Assembly: GCF_046098205.1 (NCBI RefSeq)
Contig: NZ_JBJURJ010000001.1
Span: 1 to 64,000 of the forward strand
DNA length: 64,000 nucleotides
Direction of reading: 5' to 3'
Source: Paenibacillus_AR mesotrionivorans
GTDB taxonomy: Bacteria > Bacillota > Bacilli > Paenibacillales > NBRC-103111
The notes under the pieces were generated by a model that saw only the letters and a list, made by a program, of their open reading frames with translations, was not told the origin of the DNA and did no database searches. Below, in pieces: positions 39,778 through 47,865 of this stretch. Positions within the stretch are counted from its first letter, which is position 1. Every line of letters starts with the position of its first letter. A program made the position numbers and the translations under genes.

Positions 39778-40200
39778 TCAGCCTCCCCCGTGATAAGCCT
39801 CAGGTCCGCCGCCAATGGGGTCCAGTCCCGACCAGGACACGAGGGCCCGGAACATCCGCTCGTCCAAGGGCAGAATAAAATCGCAGGATGCCAAATTCCG
39901 CATACCGCTGCGGTTATGAAGCACGGCCCGCCGGACCATAATCCGGTAATGTCGCGAACCCGGTGCCACACTGACCAGCCCTGTTTGCTCCGGCCAATCG
40001 GGGAGATGCCGCAGAGGCTTTAAACCGTATGGATCGGAAGGAAGAATACTGAATATATCCGACAGCTGCAAATAATAGTTGGCATGGGGCTTTTGAATAA
40101 TAAATTCCCGGGTGGTGACGGTATAGCCATAACCCTGCTTTTTGTGGGAAAGCTTCAATTCCCCCTCCATCGCCGGGATGGATATAAAATCGCGGTTCAA
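39778..40200 (-). CDS. Conserved hypothetical protein upstream of gluQ
   Basis: A 140-residue soluble protein of unknown family. Notable segments are KLSHKKQGYGYTVTTREFII, LQLSDIFSILPSDPYGLKPL, SRHYRIMVRRAVLHNRSGMR and DFILPLDERMFRALVSWSGL. The distribution of basic and aromatic residues is compatible with a nucleic-acid or membrane-surface binder, but that is speculation. The start is a TTG at 40200, with AAGGGGAAG seven bases before it; the next in-frame ATG is eleven codons in. It is followed closely by gluQ and is probably co-transcribed with it. Confidence 0.65.
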   Translation of the reverse strand: MNRDFISIPAMEGELKLSHKKQGYGYTVTTREFIIQKPHANYYLQLSDIFSILPSDPYGLKPLRHLPDWPEQTGLVSVAPGSRHYRIMVRRAVLHNRSGMRNLASCDFILPLDERMFRALVSWSGLDPIGGGPEAYHGGG

Positions 40201-40312
40201 GGGCTCTTCCCCTTTCGTACGTTGAAGTCTTGCTGCTTGTTGTTTTAGGATATCATGTTTTCCGGGCAGGTGCTACCAGCCCCGCTCCGTCTTGTACCCC
40301 TGCTGAAACGCC

Positions 40313-40338
40313 AAAAAGACTGCCTTCATCAGGCAGTC
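40313..40338 (-). terminator. Terminator of the sugar ABC transporter operon
   Basis: GACTGCC and GGCAGTC arms around TTCATCA are followed by TTTTT on the minus strand, 33 bases after the second permease gene. Confidence 0.88.
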
Positions 40339-40370
40339 CTGTTGTTTGCCGCCGGTAGGCAGCCCTCTTT

Positions 40371-41240
40371 TTACCCTTTGATCGAGCCTGCATTCATCTG
40401 CATGAAGGATTTGTTGGCGAGAATGTAAACCACCAGCATGGGGAGAATGGACAGACAGGCGCCGGCCATCATGAGATGGATCTGCATGGCGGCGGAGGAG
40501 CCGTACCGCAGGTTGGCAAGGCCTACCGTCAGAGTCTGCATTTGGGGATTGGTCATAGTGAATACCAACGGCAGGATGTATTCATTCCACGCATGGCGGA
40601 AGGCGAACAGCCCCGATACCCCTAACCCCGGCGTCAGCAGCGGCAAAATAATAACGAAAAAGCTGCGGGTAAAGCTGGACCCGTCGATCATGGCCGCTTC
40701 ATCCAGCTCCTTCGGGATAGACTTCAGGAAGCTCAGCAGGATGAAGAAGGTACTGGCATGGGCACTGACCAGAATCAGTACAACCCCCCACAGGGTTTTG
40801 TTCAGATTCAGCAATACCATCAGGTCAAATTGGGGACGCAGCACAACGGCGCCGACGGAAATGAACATCGTGGCAGCCTGCATGCCCACATACAGGGACT
40901 TGCCGCGAAACTGCCGCCGGTCCACCACATAAGCGCCCATCGCGGCAACCAGGAGAGTGCCGACGGTGGAGGTGACGCTCAGGAATACGCTGTTCCAGGT
41001 GTAACGAGCAAAATTGGTTTGCTGCCAAGCTTCTACATAGTTGCGGAATTGCCAATGCTGGGGCAGCAATCCGCTGCCTCCCATCAGCTCGGCATTGGTT
41101 TTCAGCGAGCCGAAGATCGTCATTAAGACGGGAAATAAAGTCAACAGTACGGTAGCCAGCAAAAATGCCCATTTGATCAGATGGCCCAACAGCCGGAATG
41201 CTCCGGGAACCTTCGGAGCCGAGGTTTGCTTCGCATTCAT
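40371..41240 (-). CDS. CUT1 sugar ABC transporter permease (MalG type)
   Basis: A 289-residue permease with about six membrane helices. The start GHLIKWAFLLATVLLTLFPV is the usual first helix, and the coupling (EAA) loop reads SFLKSIPKELDEAAMIDGSS followed by ILPLLTPGLG, as in MalG/LacG-type proteins. LFAFRHAWNEYILPLVF and KSFMQMNAGSIKG complete the family pattern. It pairs with the MalF-type gene 16 bases upstream. A dedicated ATPase gene is absent, as is usual in Firmicute CUT1 operons served by a shared MsmX. AAGGGAGCGGG precedes the ATG. Confidence 0.9.
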   Translation of the reverse strand: MNAKQTSAPKVPGAFRLLGHLIKWAFLLATVLLTLFPVLMTIFGSLKTNAELMGGSGLLPQHWQFRNYVEAWQQTNFARYTWNSVFLSVTSTVGTLLVAAMGAYVVDRRQFRGKSLYVGMQAATMFISVGAVVLRPQFDLMVLLNLNKTLWGVVLILVSAHASTFFILLSFLKSIPKELDEAAMIDGSSFTRSFFVIILPLLTPGLGVSGLFAFRHAWNEYILPLVFTMTNPQMQTLTVGLANLRYGSSAAMQIHLMMAGACLSILPMLVVYILANKSFMQMNAGSIKG

Positions 41241-41256
41241 AATAACCCGCTCCCTT

Positions 41257-42153
41257 CTAGTACACGTTGTTCATTTTTTTGCTGAGATAGGAATAGAGCA
41301 TGGTGATCGCCCCCACAATGATGGCAGTTGCAAACGCAACGGCGCTGCCGTAGCCGATCTGCTGGGTGACCACGGAGCCGGTGGATACCGGGAAGAGCAG
41401 CTTGTACAGGTAGAGGTACATGACCTCGGTTTTGCCGATGGGTCCACCTTCCGTCATGACCATAATGCTTTCGTAGCCTTTAAGGGATGCGATAATGGCC
41501 AGCATAATAATCATCTGCATGACCGGACCCAGCATCGGCACAGTAATGTACCAGAACTTCTGCGGCCCGTTGGCGCCGTCGATGGCGGCACTTTCATACA
41601 GGTCGGCGGGAATATTCTGCAGTCCGGCAAGGAACAGCAGCATGTAATTCCCCACCGCTCCCCAAACGGCGAGAATAATCACCGTCACCATAGCAAACTT
41701 GGGGCCAAGCCAATCCACAGGTGCGTCGATCACATGGTATTTCAGCAGCAGTTGGTTTACCATCCCGTTGTAGGAATTGAAGATGATATAGAACACAACG
41801 GAGATAACCGCGGTACTGATCACCGTCGGCATAAAATAGATGGCCCTAAGCAAATTGCGTCCGCGGAGCTTGCCGTTCAGGATAACCGCCAACAAGAGCG
41901 ACAGCGGAATGGTGATGATCAGCTTACCGCCTGCATACACAAAGGTGTTTTTTACAGATTGCCAAAACTCCATATCGCGGAAGAGCCGCCCGAAATTATC
42001 TAAACCTACGAACAGTGCGTTGCCATAGCCTGCATAATCATAAAACATAAACCGCAGCACCCAGAACAGCGGGTAGATGCCAAGAGCCAGTGTCAGGATG
42101 ACGCTGGGGAAAAGAAACAGGGAGTTTTCCCGCAGCCGGGTCCATTTGGACAT
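41257..42153 (-). CDS. CUT1 sugar ABC transporter permease (MalF/UgpA type)
   Basis: A 298-residue permease. The first helix (FLFPSVILTLALGIYPLFWV) and second (FWQSVKNTFVYAGGKLIITI) are typical, and the EAA loop is GLQNIPADLYESAAIDGANG. About six membrane segments are present. The ATG at 42153 follows AAGGAGG by eight bases; further in-frame ATGs at 42171 and 42243 are less well placed. It forms a heterodimer with the MalG-type permease. Confidence 0.9.
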   Translation of the reverse strand: MSKWTRLRENSLFLFPSVILTLALGIYPLFWVLRFMFYDYAGYGNALFVGLDNFGRLFRDMEFWQSVKNTFVYAGGKLIITIPLSLLLAVILNGKLRGRNLLRAIYFMPTVISTAVISVVFYIIFNSYNGMVNQLLLKYHVIDAPVDWLGPKFAMVTVIILAVWGAVGNYMLLFLAGLQNIPADLYESAAIDGANGPQKFWYITVPMLGPVMQMIIMLAIIASLKGYESIMVMTEGGPIGKTEVMYLYLYKLLFPVSTGSVVTQQIGYGSAVAFATAIIVGAITMLYSYLSKKMNNVY

Positions 42154-42274
42154 CTTCTTTTCCTCCTTCATTACCGGAATATGGGTGCAAAAAAGGAGCG
42201 TTCGTCCACAAGTGCGCCGACCGCCCCTTTTTGAACCGTTCATTGCTGATTTCTCATTCTGGAGAATCGTTGTT

Positions 42275-43648
42275 TTATTTGCCTTGCAGCTTGGCCGGGT
42301 CGAAGGACGGATTCGGGCTGACCTTTACCTCTCCCTTATCGGCTGCTTTGGTTAATGCCGCGTTGTACCGGGTATTCAGATCCTTGGTGATAGCGCCCAG
42401 ATCCCCGCCGCTCAGCATGTACTTGAAGAAGGTATCCGCATAGTTGGCGCCCTCCGGAGTCACATTGGGGGAAACCGGCCACATGGAGTCGTATTTGCCT
42501 ACCAGGAAGCCCTCCATCCCGGTGATTTCCGGCTTTTTGGCCTTGGCGGCAATGCTGGGCACCACAGCGATGCCGAAGCCCTTCTCATGATAGGTGGTCA
42601 GGATTTCGTCGCCGTACATGAACTTCATGAATGTCCAAGCGGCATCCTTGTTAGGCGATTTGTCGGAAATGCCCATCCATGTGCCTGCGGATACGATCTC
42701 CGAGGTACCTTTGATGGTGCCGTCCAAAGTCGGTGCAAGGGCTCCGCCCCATTTGATTTTGGTCGGGAATTGATCGACATAAACACCTGGTTCGGTGGAG
42801 AAGCTCAGGTACATGCCGATTTTGCCTGCAGCGAACTGGGCGCGCATGGGATCGATATCCAAGGTTGCCGCGCCGGGCAGAATGCTGCCGTTGTCGTACA
42901 TTTGCTTGAAGTATTTCATAACCTCTGCATACGGTCCGAAATCGAACTGGGCGGTTTTGATATCATAACCGAGGCCTTGGTAGCCGCTTAAGGAAAGGAT
43001 TTCCCGGACGGAACGGTCAAAGGCGCTTTTTGGACTTTTAAAGTTCAGGGCGAAGCCGTAGATGCCGTCTTTTTTACCCATGTCGGTGATTTTCTTGGCG
43101 ACGTCCACCATTTCCTGCAGGGAAACGGGAGGTTTGGCAATTCCCGCTTTTTCGAACAGCTCCTGATTGTATACCAGGCGCAGAGTCAGGCCCGTATTGG
43201 GCAGGGATACCAGCTTGCCGTCAAAAATATTGACCTTGTCGATCAGCAGATCCTTAAATTTGGCCTTGAGTTCATCTGTCATGTAGGAGTCCAAGGGGGC
43301 GAGGTAGCCTTTTTTGTAAAAGGTTTCGGCATTGCCGCTTTTCAGGCGAAGCAAATCCGGCGCCTGGTTGCCGGCGAAGGCCACGTCCACGCTTTGGGCG
43401 TAGTTTTCCGAAAGGACGGTCAATTCCACCTCAATATTATCCTTGTTGGTGGTATTAAACTTGTTGATCATTTCCTTGATGTATTCCTGGTCGTGCCGGT
43501 CATCGGTCCAATATTTGATGACCTTCTTAGGTCCTGCCGTAGGAGCGGTGCTGGCTGCCGAATCCTTGGTGTTGTTTCCTCCGCATCCGGCTAATCCTCC
43601 TGCGGCCAAGGCCACGCCGAGGCTTAAACCGATGGCTTTTTTCCACAT
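42275..43648 (-). CDS. Sugar ABC transporter substrate-binding lipoprotein (family 1)
   Basis: A 457-residue extracellular lipoprotein. The signal peptide (WKKAIGLSLGVALAAGGLAG) ends at the lipobox LAGCGG (Cys about residue 22), and a short Ser/Thr/Ala linker follows. The mature domain shows KVIKYWTDDRHDQEYIKEMI, VDVAFAGNQAPDLLRLKSGN and WMGISDKSPNKDAAWTFMKF, the last two being family-1 SBP hallmarks. It captures an oligosaccharide or sugar derivative and hands it to the two permeases. The ATG at 43648 follows AGGGGG by eight bases. It is the first gene of the transporter operon, downstream of the divergently spaced YesN-type gene on the same strand. Confidence 0.9.
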   Translation of the reverse strand: MWKKAIGLSLGVALAAGGLAGCGGNNTKDSAASTAPTAGPKKVIKYWTDDRHDQEYIKEMINKFNTTNKDNIEVELTVLSENYAQSVDVAFAGNQAPDLLRLKSGNAETFYKKGYLAPLDSYMTDELKAKFKDLLIDKVNIFDGKLVSLPNTGLTLRLVYNQELFEKAGIAKPPVSLQEMVDVAKKITDMGKKDGIYGFALNFKSPKSAFDRSVREILSLSGYQGLGYDIKTAQFDFGPYAEVMKYFKQMYDNGSILPGAATLDIDPMRAQFAAGKIGMYLSFSTEPGVYVDQFPTKIKWGGALAPTLDGTIKGTSEIVSAGTWMGISDKSPNKDAAWTFMKFMYGDEILTTYHEKGFGIAVVPSIAAKAKKPEITGMEGFLVGKYDSMWPVSPNVTPEGANYADTFFKYMLSGGDLGAITKDLNTRYNAALTKAADKGEVKVSPNPSFDPAKLQGK

Positions 43649-43768
43649 GTGCATATCCCCCTATTTGTCGAATAGCGTTCTTTACATCTTGATTATACGG
43701 CCCGGACCGCTAGAAAGGAGTGGGGTAAACCTACTGTGCAGGGATACGATTCCACTGTCGTCGCGGAG

Positions 43769-43780
43769 CGTGAATATTCA
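43769..43780. promoter_or_regulatory. TGAATATTCA palindrome, site 1
   Basis: CGTGAATATTCA contains the perfect palindrome TGAATATTCA, about 125 bases upstream of the sugar-binding lipoprotein gene. A second copy in opposite orientation lies at 43924. Both fall in the 304-base gap between the transporter and its likely regulators, so they may be binding sites for the AraC-type regulator. An imperfect inverted repeat (GGCCTTGA ... TCAAGGCC, 43831-43868) lies between them and is not a terminator. Confidence 0.45.
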
Positions 43781-43923
43781 TAGTGAAATGACTGGGAGGG
43801 AAAAAGTGACTTGAGGGCGAGTTTTTTGGCGGCCTTGAAACCTTACCATTCTAATCGAATCAAGGCCGACAAAACGTGTTTGAGCCTCCAAGGCACTTCT
43901 TTCCCGGTAAGGAATGGAACCCC

Positions 43924-43936
43924 TTGAATATTCACG
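43924..43936. promoter_or_regulatory. TGAATATTCA palindrome, site 2
   Basis: TTGAATATTCACG repeats the palindrome of site 1, 155 bases away and in the opposite orientation with respect to the adjoining CG. It lies 17 bases past the end of the yesN-type gene. Confidence 0.45.
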
Positions 43937-43952
43937 CTTCGGCAGACACCCC

Positions 43953-45584
43953 CTACAAACTGTCCCGCCCTTCCGCCCCTTCCGGATGATAGCTTTCGCG
44001 GAATTCCGAGGGGGTTTTGCCGGTGATTTTCTTGAATACCTCGCTGAAGTAACGCCTCTCCTCATAGCCCAATGCGTTGGCCACCTCCTGGACCTGGGAG
44101 CCGCCGATCAGCATTTCCTTGGCCTTGGCGATGCGCTCGGCCGTTACGAATTGGGTCACGGTCATCCCTGTTACCTTCTTGAACAGGCCGGAATAATAAC
44201 TGGGGCTCAAATGGACCCAGGCGGCACATTCGCTGACCCGCACCTCCCGGTCCAGATGGCTTTTGATAAAGTCGACACTTTTATAGATCAAGGCCTGTCC
44301 CTCCGAGACGTGATGGCGTCTAACCAGTTCCGCCCCTTCCCTGCACAGCGTCTGGATCAGCTGCTCCAAACCAGCCAGTGGTATTTCCGGCCTTCGGGTT
44401 TTGTAGCTGTTAATAAGAGGCTGCAGCTCAGGCAGCGGCACCAGCTCATAGAAGGTCCTGATTGCGGCCGCCGCCAGCTCCTCATACAGACTTTGCACAT
44501 AATCCGGATGGGGCTTGGGCGTCATCTGCTGCAGGGAATCGGCCATTTCTGCCAGCAGGTCGGCCGCCCGGTCCCCGTTGCCTGAGCGGAGCATCAGCAG
44601 AAGCTCGTCCTTTTGCTCCAGTGCCAAGGGTGCCTGCCTGTCCGTACGTGGCATCTGGGAATACCCCAAGGCGCCGTTGCCGTCGGTAAACATGTGGCAG
44701 GCCAGAGCTTGGACGGCCTGGACATAGGATTCCGGCAGACCGCCGATATCCTTCACATTCCCGCCCACACCAACCGAAACAGTGAATTTTGTGAAACGCT
44801 CGATATTCTTGCATACCTCCTCCGCCCAAATAGCCGGATTGTCCTCCTGCCGGATGTTCAGCACCGCAATAAACCGGTTCATGCTGGAGCGGAATACGAT
44901 ACACTTCGTATATTCCCGCAGCGTTTCCTCGGCAATATTCTGCAGAGAAAAGCGCATCAGCTCCACCTCATTCACGGACATATCCGCGGAACGCTCTTGA
45001 ACCCTGTCTATCTCCAAGGCCATCACACAAAGACCGGCGGGGTCCAGCGGGATGTTCAGAAATTCCCAGCGGCGGGCTGTCCGCTCCCAATTGGTGCGGT
45101 GGCGCACCAGCAGCCCCAGATACTCCTGCTGCAGGAGCGGGATGCTCTCCCGCAGCTTGCCCTCCATTTCCTGGACGGAAAGAACCCGGGAGCGCTCCTC
45201 CTCAATCTGCTCCTTCGCCCGGCGCACAGTCCCCAGAATGTCCTCTTCGGTAAAAGGCTTCACCACAAAATCAAAGGCACCTAATGAAATGGCTTCCTTG
45301 GCATATTCAAAATCCGTATAGCCGCTGATCAGAATGACCTTACAGGCTACCTGAAGCTCCAGAATGGACCGGAGCATGGTCAGCCCGTCCATCCGCGGCA
45401 TCCGGATATCCGTGATGACAATATCCGGCTTTGTTTCCTTGATCAGCTCCAGCCCGTCCTCCCCGTTGGCTGCCGTACCGGCAAAGCGGATGCCCTCCCG
45501 CTCCCACTCCATCGCCTTCAGGCCTTCTACTACTGTACGGGTGTCATCAACAACACAAATGCTGATGTCCTTCCATTTAAACAT
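43953..45584 (-). CDS. YesN-type AraC-family response regulator
   Basis: A 543-residue regulator. The receiver domain has CVVDDTRTVVEG, phospho-acceptor Asp in PDIVITDIRMPRMDG (about residue 56) and Lys in DFVVKPFTEEDIL. A long central region (~140-420) follows. The C-terminal ~100 residues are a double AraC helix-turn-helix (VRVSECAAWVHLSPSYYSGL, VQEVANALGYEERRYFSEVF, KKITGKTPSEFRE). It presumably activates the sugar transporter operon immediately downstream, when phosphorylated by the YesM-type kinase. The start ATG at 45584 follows AAGGAGG by nine bases, overlaps the kinase gene by eight bases and lies one codon after a GTG. Confidence 0.92.
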   Translation of the reverse strand: MFKWKDISICVVDDTRTVVEGLKAMEWEREGIRFAGTAANGEDGLELIKETKPDIVITDIRMPRMDGLTMLRSILELQVACKVILISGYTDFEYAKEAISLGAFDFVVKPFTEEDILGTVRRAKEQIEEERSRVLSVQEMEGKLRESIPLLQQEYLGLLVRHRTNWERTARRWEFLNIPLDPAGLCVMALEIDRVQERSADMSVNEVELMRFSLQNIAEETLREYTKCIVFRSSMNRFIAVLNIRQEDNPAIWAEEVCKNIERFTKFTVSVGVGGNVKDIGGLPESYVQAVQALACHMFTDGNGALGYSQMPRTDRQAPLALEQKDELLLMLRSGNGDRAADLLAEMADSLQQMTPKPHPDYVQSLYEELAAAAIRTFYELVPLPELQPLINSYKTRRPEIPLAGLEQLIQTLCREGAELVRRHHVSEGQALIYKSVDFIKSHLDREVRVSECAAWVHLSPSYYSGLFKKVTGMTVTQFVTAERIAKAKEMLIGGSQVQEVANALGYEERRYFSEVFKKITGKTPSEFRESYHPEGAEGRDSL

Positions 45585-47337
45585 CACTTCCAGCCTCCTT
45601 GAACGGGATGTTTATACAAATCACGGTACCGCGGCCGGGATGGCTCACCACATGAAAGCACGCTTCCCCGCCATAATACAGCTGGAGGCGCTGGATCAGA
45701 TTGCCGATGGCATATCCCTTTCCCTGCTCCGCCCTAAGCATGGCCCGGACGGCATCCTCCTCCATGCCGCAGCCGTTATCCTCCACCCGGATGCTCCAGC
45801 AGCCGGCGGATGGGTCCGAATCCAGCTCAATGCTGATCCGTCCGCCGCTTTCCATACTGGAGAAGCCGTGGAGAATGCTGTTTTCCACCAGCGGCTGAAG
45901 AATAATCCGCGGCACAGTCAGCTCCTGCAGGGACGGATTCTTAACCAGAATGCTGTATTCGAACAAATTCTCATAACAGGAGGCCTGCAGCTCCAGATAG
46001 AGCCTGACATGCTCCAGCTCTTTCTCCAGCGTGGTGATTTCCTTGCCTTTATTCAACCCCAGCTGGAACAGCCGCGACAGGGAGACGACCATGGTTTGGG
46101 ACTGGTCCACCTGCTTGAGCTTCAGCTTCCAATAGATCACATTCAGAGTGTTATAAAGAAAATGCGGGTCCATCTGGGCGGACAGGGCCTTGATTTCCGT
46201 ACTCCGTTTGCCCGCCTCCGCCTCCTTCACCTCGTCAATCAGCACCACGATCTGGTCCAGCATCCGGTTGAAGCGGAAACCTACCTGAGCCAGATCATCC
46301 TCATGCCGGCTTTCGAAGCGGGCGGTCAGATCATTGCTTTCCACCCGCTTCATCACTTTCTGGAGCTTGTGCAGAGGAGTCAGCAGATACCGGGTGAAGG
46401 CCCCGGCCACAAAGAGGGTGACCAGGAAGCTGGCCAGGGTGATGAACAGAATCATCCATTTGACATAAATCATATCCTTCATTACATAATCCTTGGATTG
46501 AATGGCGAGGATGGTCCAATCATTCACATGAAGCCGAGCGTAATTGAGCAGATAGGTGCTCCCGTTTTTGTCGAAGGAGGTATAGCCGTTTACGCCGCTG
46601 CGGGTAATCTCCCCCACCAGCTCACTTTTGGCTGTCTCCGTCACCAGCAGATCGGATTCGCTGTAAATCAAAGCCGCATCCTCATTCATTAGAAACCGGA
46701 GGGAGCCGCTGTTCCCCGATTCCGGTCCGACCAGCTTGCGCAGCCCGTCCTCCCTGATATTGACCACCACATAAACATCCTTCAAAGTCATCTCGGCGAT
46801 AGGCTCCAGCACAAGGGAAACCACCCGCTGCTTGCCGTAAAAAAGCGGGTCCTCGTGGCCTTCGATCCAAACTGTCCGTTTTTGACTCTCCACCCGCTTA
46901 TACATATCCGTATCACGGAAATCCTCTTGCCTGTTGCGGTTCATGGACGAGGGGTAGAACTCCCCCATGGGGGTGGAAACAAAGATACCTTGAATCAACG
47001 GCTCGGCAATCCGTGCCTGGGTAAATACATTGTCCAGGTTGGTCCAATGGGTATAATACTCGCTGTCATTGCCCACGGATACATCCTTTAGCATGCTCTT
47101 GAACTGCTGGCTAATCATGAAGGTCATCATGACCATGCTCAGCTTGCTAAGCTTTTCATCCACCGTTTGGGCGGTTTTCGCTACTGTGTCCTGGGTCAGC
47201 TTCAGCGCGTTGTCCTCCAGGATGCCGGTGGTGATGGAATAGGAGAAATAGCCGGTCATCAGAATGGACAGCAGGGTCACGGTCATAAAAGCGGCGATCA
47301 GTTTATTGCGGAAGGGAGCTTGGCTTATCCATTTCAT
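45577..47337 (-). CDS. YesM-type sensor histidine kinase
   Basis: A 586-residue membrane kinase. Helix 1 is at about residues 12-32 (KLIAAFMTVTLLSILMTGYF). A large external Cache-like sensor domain spans ~35-275, helix 2 is near 285-310 (WMILFITLASFLVTLFVAGA), and a HAMP domain (LLTPLHKLQKVMKRVESNDL) follows. The His_kinase motif is KALSAQMDPHFLYNTLNVIY, with ATPase boxes PLVENSILHGFSS, RVEDNGCGMEEDA and GYAIGNLIQRLQLYYG. This subtype typically senses extracellular polysaccharide fragments or works with sugar-binding proteins in Paenibacillus. GGAGGTTTCCCGC precedes the ATG. Confidence 0.92.
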   Translation of the reverse strand: MKWISQAPFRNKLIAAFMTVTLLSILMTGYFSYSITTGILEDNALKLTQDTVAKTAQTVDEKLSKLSMVMMTFMISQQFKSMLKDVSVGNDSEYYTHWTNLDNVFTQARIAEPLIQGIFVSTPMGEFYPSSMNRNRQEDFRDTDMYKRVESQKRTVWIEGHEDPLFYGKQRVVSLVLEPIAEMTLKDVYVVVNIREDGLRKLVGPESGNSGSLRFLMNEDAALIYSESDLLVTETAKSELVGEITRSGVNGYTSFDKNGSTYLLNYARLHVNDWTILAIQSKDYVMKDMIYVKWMILFITLASFLVTLFVAGAFTRYLLTPLHKLQKVMKRVESNDLTARFESRHEDDLAQVGFRFNRMLDQIVVLIDEVKEAEAGKRSTEIKALSAQMDPHFLYNTLNVIYWKLKLKQVDQSQTMVVSLSRLFQLGLNKGKEITTLEKELEHVRLYLELQASCYENLFEYSILVKNPSLQELTVPRIILQPLVENSILHGFSSMESGGRISIELDSDPSAGCWSIRVEDNGCGMEEDAVRAMLRAEQGKGYAIGNLIQRLQLYYGGEACFHVVSHPGRGTVICINIPFKEAGSDV

Positions 47338-47537
47338 GCGGGAAACCTCCGCTCGTGAATGTTGTCTTTTGTCGGAATAAGGCGTATATCCTGATTATGG
47401 GGTGGACAAGCGGAAAATACAACGTTTTCAAAACGCAAGGCTACCAGTATGAGTATAAGCCTAAACAGGCCAGGTAAAACGGTGGCGATTCCACTTTTAA
47501 GGGATACTTTTTTACGGTGTTGGGGTTGGATGAACAT

Positions 47538-47567
47538 AAAAAAGACCCTTTTACCGGAGTAAAAGGG
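47538..47567 (-). terminator. Terminator after the 56-residue gene
   Basis: CCCTTTTA and TAAAAGGG arms with a CCGGAG loop are followed by CTTTTTT on the minus strand. Confidence 0.85.
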
Positions 47568-47597
47568 CCGTCCTATCGTATAGTACTGAGGTCCGCT

Positions 47598-47768
47598 TTA
47601 ATATTTCGGGGGGAACAGATTGAACAGGCTGGTCGGCGTGTCCAACCACACGTCCGAATTGTCTTCCTTCAGAATGCGTTGGATCTCATCACTGGCTCCT
47701 GCGCGCTTTTCCAGGTTCCGGATCTCTTCCGGTGCTGCTTCCTTTTCCTTCACAAACAGGTTCATCAT
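47598..47768 (-). CDS. Small stand-alone protein of unknown function
   Basis: A 56-residue protein. It opens MMNLFVKEKEAAPEEIRNLE, with a charged N-terminal half, and ends in a hydrophobic/aromatic tail (VWLDTPTSLFNLFPPKY). It has a perfect AAGGAGG ribosome site eight bases before the ATG, its own consensus-like promoter (TTGCAA-N16-TATAAT) and its own terminator, so it is very probably expressed. No family is recognised. The charged leader followed by an aromatic tail recalls small precursor or adaptor peptides, but no processing enzyme lies nearby apart from a secreted oxidoreductase. It is not part of the neighbouring operons. Confidence 0.7.
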   Translation of the reverse strand: MMNLFVKEKEAAPEEIRNLEKRAGASDEIQRILKEDNSDVWLDTPTSLFNLFPPKY

Positions 47769-47833
47769 GGCGATTCCCTCCTTGTTGGTGGAAAACGATA
47801 TCATTGCATGTCACATATATGTTTTCTATAGCC

Positions 47834-47861
47834 ATTATAACATATATTTATCTGATTGCAA
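47834..47861 (-). promoter_or_regulatory. Promoter of the 56-residue gene
   Basis: On the minus strand, TTGCAA (47861-47856) and TATAAT (47839-47834) are 16 bases apart. It starts five bases after the oxidoreductase stop codon and lies 66 bases before the small gene's start. Confidence 0.7.
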
Positions 47862-47865
47862 CGGG

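Noticed and set aside
43831..43868. Terminator after the yesN-type gene
   Set aside because: The inverted repeat GGCCTTGA/TCAAGGCC is followed by A-rich rather than T-rich sequence on the minus strand, so it does not look like an intrinsic terminator.
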